Of a stretch of DNA of 37,030 bases, positions 31,112-37,030 are shown piece after piece. A program made the position numbers and the translations under genes. How positions within the stretch are numbered: position 1 is the first letter of the stretch; every line of letters begins with the position of its first letter. The notes beneath the pieces are model-generated. The model was not told where the DNA came from. It was given only the letters and a program-made list of their open reading frames with translations, and made no database searches. Origin of the DNA: Treponema sp. (lineage in GTDB: Bacteria; Spirochaetota; Spirochaetia; Treponematales; Breznakiellaceae); contig JAISQR010000395.1 in NCBI GenBank assembly GCA_031274035.1, positions 1 to 37,030 on the forward strand. Direction: 5' to 3'.

Positions 31112-33016
31112 ATGAGCGAAGAAAATAACAAGACGCCGGATCAGCCGAATCTGCCGCGTCCTTCCCTGCAAAAGGGGAAGCCGAACCGTTTTGCGCTGGT
31201 CTTTTTCATCGTTGTAGCGGCGCTTTTCGTTGCCTACTTTTTCCGTAACGATAGTCAGCCGGTACGGGAATTGCCGTATTCGGCTTTTATAAACTATCTG
31301 GAACGGAACGAGGTTGCTACGGTGAAGATTTTCGATAACAACACAATAGAGGGAACGCTGAAAGGCGCCTCCGGGGAGCAGACGCCTTTCAGGACCCTGA
31401 TCCCCTATCACGACCCGGATCTGCTGCCGAGCCTGCGTTCCAAGAATATAAGCGTATCCGGCGCCGTGGCGCCGGTAAGTTTCTGGCAGCTTATCCTGGA
31501 ATTCCTTCCCTGGATGATAGGCTTTGCTTTTATCTGGATAATGTTCAGGAATATGCAGGGAGGCGGGAATAAGGCTTTTCAGTTTGGTAAGAGCAGGGCA
31601 AGGCGCTATCAGGAGGAGGGCAAAAAGATAAGTTTTGCCGATGTTGCAGGGCAGAAGGATGCCAAGTACGAACTTGAAGAGGTAGTTTCCTTCCTTAAAA
31701 ACCCGCAGAAATTTACCAAGCTGGGTGCAAAGATACCCAAGGGGGTGCTCTTGGTCGGTATGCCGGGCACGGGAAAGACATTGATGGCAAGGGCGGTAGC
31801 CGGTGAGGCTGGGGTTGCCTATTTCCACATGTCAGGCTCGGATTTTGTAGAGATGTTTGTGGGTGTAGGCGCAAGCCGTGTTCGGGACCTTTTTGAACAG
31901 GGCAGGCGCAATGCGCCCTGCATCATCTTTATTGACGAATTGGATGCGGTGGGCCGTACCCGCGGAGCCGGTTACGGCGGCGGCCATGACGAACGGGAGC
32001 AGACCCTGAACCAACTCCTTGTGGAGATGGACGGTTTTGATTCCAAGGACGGGGTGATAATCCTTGCGGCCACAAACCGGCCTGATGTTTTGGACCCTGC
32101 CCTGCTGCGGCCTGGCCGTTTCGATAGGCAGGTGGTGGTAGCCATGCCGGATATCAAGGAGAGGGAAGCTATACTCCACATTCACGCAGGTAAAATCCCC
32201 CTGGGCAAAGATATTGATCTGAGCCGTGTAGCCAGGGCTACACCGGGGATGAGCGGTGCGGATATTGCTAATTTGGTCAACGAGGCGGCCCTTTTCGCCG
32301 CCCGCAGGGATAAGCCCCATGTTGAAATGTCTGAATTTGAAGAGGCGCGGGACAAGATACTCATGGGGGTAGCGCGGAAGACCCTGGTCATTTCGGACAA
32401 GGAACGGCGTATGACGGCTGTTCATGAGGCGGGCCACGCCCTGCTGCACTATTTTCTTAAAAATGCCGATCCTCTTCACAAGGTAACAATTGTACCTCAC
32501 GGGCGCGCACTGGGCATGGCAATGTCCCTGCCGGAAGAGGATACCTACAGCCGTACCAGAGGCTGGATTGAGGACCGTATTGTGATCTGCTACGGCGGAT
32601 GGATAGCGGAGATGCTCTTCTACAACGAAACCACGACAGGAACCAAGCAGGACATTCAGCAGGCAACAGAAATGGCCAGGCACATGGTCTGCGAATGGGG
32701 TATGGCCGAGGAGATGGGCCCTGTCGCCTACGGTCAGGAGGAGGAACCAATCTTCCTTGCAAGGGAAATTGCGCGGCACAAGGACTATTCCGAGGACACG
32801 GCGCGGAAAATAGATCAGGCGGTAAAGAAGATTCTGGACGCCGCCAAGGAAAAGGCGGCGGAAATTCTGAGAAACCATCGGGGGAAACTGGAGAAGCTGG
32901 CCGAGGCCCTTATGGCCAGGGAAACCCTGATTGACGACGAGGTACGTTCTCTGCTGGAACTGCCGCCCCGCATTATCCTGAATCCCCCCATCGGACGCGC
33001 ATTACCGGAGACCTAA
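31112..33016 (+). CDS. ftsH: ATP-dependent zinc metalloprotease FtsH
   Basis: Walker [31 protein letters not shown] zinc site, SRH region [24 protein letters not shown] ggaggg before MSEENNK. Confidence 0.96.
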   Translation: MSEENNKTPDQPNLPRPSLQKGKPNRFALVFFIVVAALFVAYFFRNDSQPVRELPYSAFINYLERNEVATVKIFDNNTIEGTLKGASGEQTPFRTLIPYHDPDLLPSLRSKNISVSGAVAPVSFWQLILEFLPWMIGFAFIWIMFRNMQGGGNKAFQFGKSRARRYQEEGKKISFADVAGQKDAKYELEEVVSFLKNPQKFTKLGAKIPKGVLLVGMPGTGKTLMARAVAGEAGVAYFHMSGSDFVEMFVGVGASRVRDLFEQGRRNAPCIIFIDELDAVGRTRGAGYGGGHDEREQTLNQLLVEMDGFDSKDGVIILAATNRPDVLDPALLRPGRFDRQVVVAMPDIKEREAILHIHAGKIPLGKDIDLSRVARATPGMSGADIANLVNEAALFAARRDKPHVEMSEFEEARDKILMGVARKTLVISDKERRMTAVHEAGHALLHYFLKNADPLHKVTIVPHGRALGMAMSLPEEDTYSRTRGWIEDRIVICYGGWIAEMLFYNETTTGTKQDIQQATEMARHMVCEWGMAEEMGPVAYGQEEEPIFLAREIARHKDYSEDTARKIDQAVKKILDAAKEKAAEILRNHRGKLEKLAEALMARETLIDDEVRSLLELPPRIILNPPIGRALPET

Positions 33017-33021
33017 TTTAT

Positions 33022-34842
33022 ATGACAGTAAAGGTAACTTTAGTAGGCTCTCTGCTGTTTTGTATATGTTCATTCCTGAATGCCGAAGGTTTCAGGGACA
33101 GGACAGGGAATGGATTAAAGGGGGATGAAGGAGCGGCGGATCGCTATGTCGAATGGGCGGAAAAATATATCGGCGAAGGTAAATGGACCGAGGCCCTTGC
33201 AGGGCTTGAGCGGGGCGCTGATTTTTCCAATGCAAGTTCGGATATTTCCTACCTGCTGGCCCTTACCCGCCTGCATGAGGGTAGACCGCGGGGGGCGGCG
33301 CTGGAAGCAATACGCAGGGGGCTTACGCTGAACAAATGGAGGCGTTATTCGGAGGACTCCGCAAAGCTCCTTGAGGCGCGTATACTTACCGAACTGCGGC
33401 AATACGAAGCAGCTCTGGAGGTGCTTTCCTCTAGTAACCGGAGTGCGGAGGAGTCAAGGCTGCGGCTTCTGGCCTTAAAGGGTCTTGGCAGGGAGGAAGA
33501 ATTTCTGGATGTTATGGCAGATGCACTGGACAGGTATCCAGAGGATCCAATTTTTCTATCAATCCTTTTTTCCTACGGACTGGAAGTTCAGGCGGAAAAT
33601 CCTGATGGAATGCTGCGAGGCAGGGCGGGGGAACTTACCGCCTTGGCTATCTGGCGGCTCCCCCTGCTGACGGAAACCGATCCCAACCTGGCTTGGCGTG
33701 CTGTTCCCTTTATTAATGATGAAGAAAACAGCCGGCGGCTGCTGGAGGCTTACCGCAGTATTAACCCCCATGTTCCCGCTTCCCTTCCGTCCGCTCTCCG
33801 TCTGGGCGTTATCGGTGAGGAAGCAGGTGTAGAGGAGTTTTTTTTACAGGGGGCTTGGAAGCCTGAAGCCTCCGCGCCTGTCCTGGACAGGGCGCTTTTT
33901 CCTGAGTTTTACGGCCTGCTTTCCGGCGATACCGCTAAGGCGCTATTCAGGCAGAACTTTCTGCGCTACACCGGAGCTATTACCGAGGACCTTGATCATG
34001 ATGGTATACCGGAAGTATGGGTACATTACCAGGACGGGCTCATCGTGGATTATTCATTCGATGCGGACCAGGATGGTATTGCGGAGATCGATATCTTATT
34101 CTCAGGGGGACAGCCGGTCCGTATGTTGATCGTTGCGGCGGAAGAAACCGCCGCAGATGGTTTTTTGAAAGAAGGCAGGGACTATCCGGTAAGTAGGGAA
34201 GGGCTGCGGAGGGTGGAGATTATCTGGGAGCAGTTTCCGGCAGCCGCGGAAACCAGGCTGGACGGAGTGAGGTATATGCACAGGCCTAGGGACTTTTTCT
34301 ACAGTCCCATATTATTAAAGGAATTTCTCCCCGGTTTTTCTATGTACCCTGAGCTTGATTCCCTGTCAAAGCTGCTGTCCCCGGAGGATATAATCTTTTT
34401 TTCAGTTTATCTGGAACGGTCAAGCCGTGAATTTCCCGGCGGTGTTGAGCGCGTAGAACTGAAACAGGGTGTACCTCAGAGGGCCCTGGAACTGGTTGGC
34501 GGCAGGCCGGCAGCGGAAACCGAATTCAGGGAAGGCATGCCTGTGTTTCAGCGCATAGACACCGATCTTGACGGCAGAATGGAAACCGAACGGCGCTTTA
34601 GGGAAAATACAGAGGATACGGCCGGTCTTTCTTCGGGGGAAGAGGGCCGTGATGCTCTCTTTAATTTTAAAAAAATAGCCGAATCGAGTCAGAGCGACTG
34701 GGATGGAGATAGTATATTTGAAACGGGGGAAGATTACTTCTACTCTGTAGGCGGGGAACGGACCATACGTTCCTGGGATATGGATAAGGATGGAAACAGG
34801 GAATATACCTGGGGGCAGCCTGCTGATATCTTCAACAGGTAG
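33022..34842 (+). CDS. Exported TPR-like protein with multiple DxDxDG motifs
   Basis: Signal peptide; N-terminal TPR-like; motifs DLDHDGIPEVW, DADQDGIAEID, DTDLDGRMETE, DWDGDSIFETGED, DMDKDGNREYTW. Confidence 0.75.
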   Translation: MTVKVTLVGSLLFCICSFLNAEGFRDRTGNGLKGDEGAADRYVEWAEKYIGEGKWTEALAGLERGADFSNASSDISYLLALTRLHEGRPRGAALEAIRRGLTLNKWRRYSEDSAKLLEARILTELRQYEAALEVLSSSNRSAEESRLRLLALKGLGREEEFLDVMADALDRYPEDPIFLSILFSYGLEVQAENPDGMLRGRAGELTALAIWRLPLLTETDPNLAWRAVPFINDEENSRRLLEAYRSINPHVPASLPSALRLGVIGEEAGVEEFFLQGAWKPEASAPVLDRALFPEFYGLLSGDTAKALFRQNFLRYTGAITEDLDHDGIPEVWVHYQDGLIVDYSFDADQDGIAEIDILFSGGQPVRMLIVAAEETAADGFLKEGRDYPVSREGLRRVEIIWEQFPAAAETRLDGVRYMHRPRDFFYSPILLKEFLPGFSMYPELDSLSKLLSPEDIIFFSVYLERSSREFPGGVERVELKQGVPQRALELVGGRPAAETEFREGMPVFQRIDTDLDGRMETERRFRENTEDTAGLSSGEEGRDALFNFKKIAESSQSDWDGDSIFETGEDYFYSVGGERTIRSWDMDKDGNREYTWGQPADIFNR

Positions 34843-34878
34843 ATTAGTATTGAGCGGGAAGCCTGAAATGAGGAGAAT

Positions 34879-36729
34879 ATGACGCGAAAACATTTAGACA
34901 ATAGATGTCTGTGGAAGACGGGGTGGATAATTGTCCTTGTGCCGGTGCTTTTTTCCTGTCATTCCGTGGCGAAAGCCGAGAAACGGCTTATCCCGCCAAA
35001 ATCTACAAGCGAATTCCGGCTGGATGATATAAAAAATAGTATCGGTGATGATCCTGCCTTGGCTATTCATAGAATAGGCATATACAGGGCCATCTATGTA
35101 TCGGAAGACGCCGTCCCCGGAAATGACGAGGAGACACTGGAAACGCTTAGAAACCTGGAAGAAGAGGCGGTACGAAATCTAAAGGAGTTTCAGGAGAAAG
35201 CTATTGCAGAGAAACGTTGGGGCGACGCCGCATCTCTGGCACGGTCGCTTGTAAGCCTTGGTATTCCGGTAGAACAGTCCGGCAACGAGCCTGAATTTGT
35301 CCTCTCCGAGGCAAAAAAGGATCTGAACGATGGTAACTACCTGCCGGCTTTTCTTGGCGCTGTACAGGCACATGAAGAGTTGGGCCTTGAAGATGCTCTG
35401 CTCTTTCTTGAACATGCGGTTAAGGCTAAACAGCGGCGTACCGCGGCCTTCTTTCTTGCCGTAGCGGACAAGCTGGCAGGAAACGGGGGAAACATTACGG
35501 AAGAATACCGTATCTATGCCCAGGGGCGCGATTCTCCATCCGATATGATAAAAGGAGTCGCTACGATTATCGTAGACCGCGGCACCAGGATAGAACGGGG
35601 CATGGGCTTCCCCGATATGGTTTTGGGTTCGGCCTTCTTTGTGGATATATCCGGCCTCCTTATCACCAATTATCATGTGATAGCAAGTGAAGTAGAGCCC
35701 AGTTATGAAGGTTATTCGCGCATGTACCTGCGTATGGGGAGTAGTTCCAGTCCGCGGATTCCCGCCAAGGTAATAGGCTGGGATAAGGCCATGGACCTGG
35801 CCCTTATCAAGGCTGAGTTTAGCCCTGAGTATGTATTTTCGGTGGTGGACAGGAGCATCCCCCGTATTGGGGATACCGTGCTGGCCATCGGTTCCCCCGG
35901 CGGTCTTGAAAAAACCGTTACCTCCGGTATTGTCTCCGCACTGGGCCGGCGCTTCCTCCAGCTTGGCGATGTTATTCAGATCGATGCGGCGGTGAACCAC
36001 GGCAATTCCGGCGGGCCTGTCATCGATCAGGAAGGAAGGCTTGTAGGCATAGTTTTTGCCGGTGTGGAACAGTACCAGGGGCTGAATTTTGCCGTGCCCG
36101 CGGAACGGCTGGCGGCGGCTCTTCCCTCTATGATAAAAGGAGGTAAGGCTGAACGGCCCTGGCTTGGCCTTACTTTAAGCGAAACCGTTTACGGCGCCGA
36201 GATCATCTATGTTGCGCCCGGGACGCCCGCCGCGGATCAGCAGATAAAAGAAGGGGTCTACATCAAGACCATTAATAAACAGGAGGTAACAGCGCCCCAG
36301 GGAGCCCTGATTACGGCATTGCAGGATTGTCTTTTTCAGCTTCGCCCCGGCGAGCTTATCAGTCTGGAAACATCGGACGGCGCCAGTCATACTCTGATGA
36401 TGGCTAAACGCCCGGATATACCGCTGGCTGAAGCCGCAAAAAAGGATAGCCGCGAGCGTCTGGCCGCCCCTCTTTTTGGTATTATTCTTTCCCCCGCAAT
36501 GAGCGGGGATCTCTTATTTTTCGACTATCTTGTAAAAAAGGTTGTGCGCGGTTCTATTGCCTATGAAGCAGGTCTCTCAGAGAACGATCCTATAAGCATA
36601 CGAGGTTTTCAGGTTGAAGAAAAGAACGGTTATGCCCTGCTTAACATCAGCGTCAAAAAACGCCGATCGGGATACCTGCAAACTTTCATGCAGCTTCCGG
36701 CGCTTCTCGATTCGCCTGATACCCTTTAA
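34879..36729 (+). CDS. Lipoprotein trypsin-like serine protease with PDZ-like regions (HtrA/DegP-like)
   Basis: Lipobox-like VLFSC; catalytic His region LLITNYHVIASE, Asp region DKAMDLALIK, Ser region NHGNSGGPVIDQEGRLVGIVF; PDZ-like repeats after about residue 430. Confidence 0.88.
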   Translation: MTRKHLDNRCLWKTGWIIVLVPVLFSCHSVAKAEKRLIPPKSTSEFRLDDIKNSIGDDPALAIHRIGIYRAIYVSEDAVPGNDEETLETLRNLEEEAVRNLKEFQEKAIAEKRWGDAASLARSLVSLGIPVEQSGNEPEFVLSEAKKDLNDGNYLPAFLGAVQAHEELGLEDALLFLEHAVKAKQRRTAAFFLAVADKLAGNGGNITEEYRIYAQGRDSPSDMIKGVATIIVDRGTRIERGMGFPDMVLGSAFFVDISGLLITNYHVIASEVEPSYEGYSRMYLRMGSSSSPRIPAKVIGWDKAMDLALIKAEFSPEYVFSVVDRSIPRIGDTVLAIGSPGGLEKTVTSGIVSALGRRFLQLGDVIQIDAAVNHGNSGGPVIDQEGRLVGIVFAGVEQYQGLNFAVPAERLAAALPSMIKGGKAERPWLGLTLSETVYGAEIIYVAPGTPAADQQIKEGVYIKTINKQEVTAPQGALITALQDCLFQLRPGELISLETSDGASHTLMMAKRPDIPLAEAAKKDSRERLAAPLFGIILSPAMSGDLLFFDYLVKKVVRGSIAYEAGLSENDPISIRGFQVEEKNGYALLNISVKKRRSGYLQTFMQLPALLDSPDTL

Positions 36730-36803
36730 CAGATGCCAAAGAAGCCCGCTATGGCTCCTTGCAGCCGCGGACACTTCGTGTCCGATTGTACTTGTGGGTG
36801 TTT

Positions 36804-36872
36804 TTGCAAGGTATAAATATTCATAAATATGAATATTTATACCATTTTATGCGCGAAGCGCAACAAACTCCT
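36804..36872. repeat. Family A composite palindromic repeat, copy A6
   Basis: tgcaaggtataaatattcataaatatgaatatttataccattttatgcgcgaagcgcaacaaactcct is nearly the reverse complement of 8333-8400. Confidence 0.85.
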
Positions 36873-36897
36873 GGGCGGTTTCCAGCAATTTTACTTT

Positions 36898-37030
36898 TGA
36901 GTCCCCTCCGAAAAGGGGCTTTTTTGCAAATTTGACATTTCTAGTCTTTCGTAAGTCATTGTATTATAAAGACTTAGGATTTCAGAAAAAGGTCGGAATT
37001 CACGGAAACAGAGTTTTCGGAGGGGACTCA
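36898..37030. mobile_element. 133-bp element with perfect 17-bp TIRs (MITE-like or IS-end pair)
   Basis: TGAGTCCCCTCCGAAAA (36898-36914) and TTTTCGGAGGGGACTCA (37014-37030) are exact reverse complements. No ORF inside. Confidence 0.75.

Noticed and set aside
31001-31828. 275-aa antisense ORF
   Set aside because: Mostly opposite ftsH and extends into a family B element; no recognisable motif.
31832-32878. 348-aa antisense ORF
   Set aside because: Fully opposite ftsH catalytic domains; no recognisable motif.
35179-36000. 273-aa antisense ORF
   Set aside because: Opposite the HtrA-like protease; no recognisable motif.

Overview
The window looks like chromosomal DNA from a Treponema-like spirochete. 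This is inferred from the fused cmk-rpsA, the very long GreA, the many TPR/HEAT proteins, and the cmk-rpsA/rluB/scpB/scpA order. About 24 protein genes are supported: a lipoprotein, a TPR protein, a sigma-54 activator, cmk-rpsA, rluB, scpB, scpA, folK, recA, prs, dtd, several TPR/exported proteins, rpe, a long greA, a VWA protein, a HEAT protein, tgt, an aldo/keto reductase-ferredoxin fusion, a PlsC-like acyltransferase, tilS, ftsH, a DxDxDG-motif protein and an HtrA/DegP-like protease. No rRNA, tRNA or CRISPR was recognised. The most interesting content is several families of modular palindromic repeats between and inside genes. Family A is a composite element with CTAGGAG ends. Its termini supply the stop codons of three genes (folK, rpe, the HEAT protein). 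Family B is MITE-like with GTAACTACTCA ends and lies upstream of folK and ftsH in the same gene-relative orientation. Family C is a conserved core, CCCAAA(A)CTC(A/G)GTTAGT...GGG, with different but complementary arms at each site. Two family C copies are in-frame inside the signal-peptide regions of two exported proteins, and one of these carries a nested module also found in an intergenic repeat. Other notable points are an in-frame TAA near the start of greA, a possible internal start for stand-alone S1 inside cmk-rpsA, a low-complexity RecA tail, and a 133-bp element with perfect 17-bp terminal inverted repeats at the right edge of the window.
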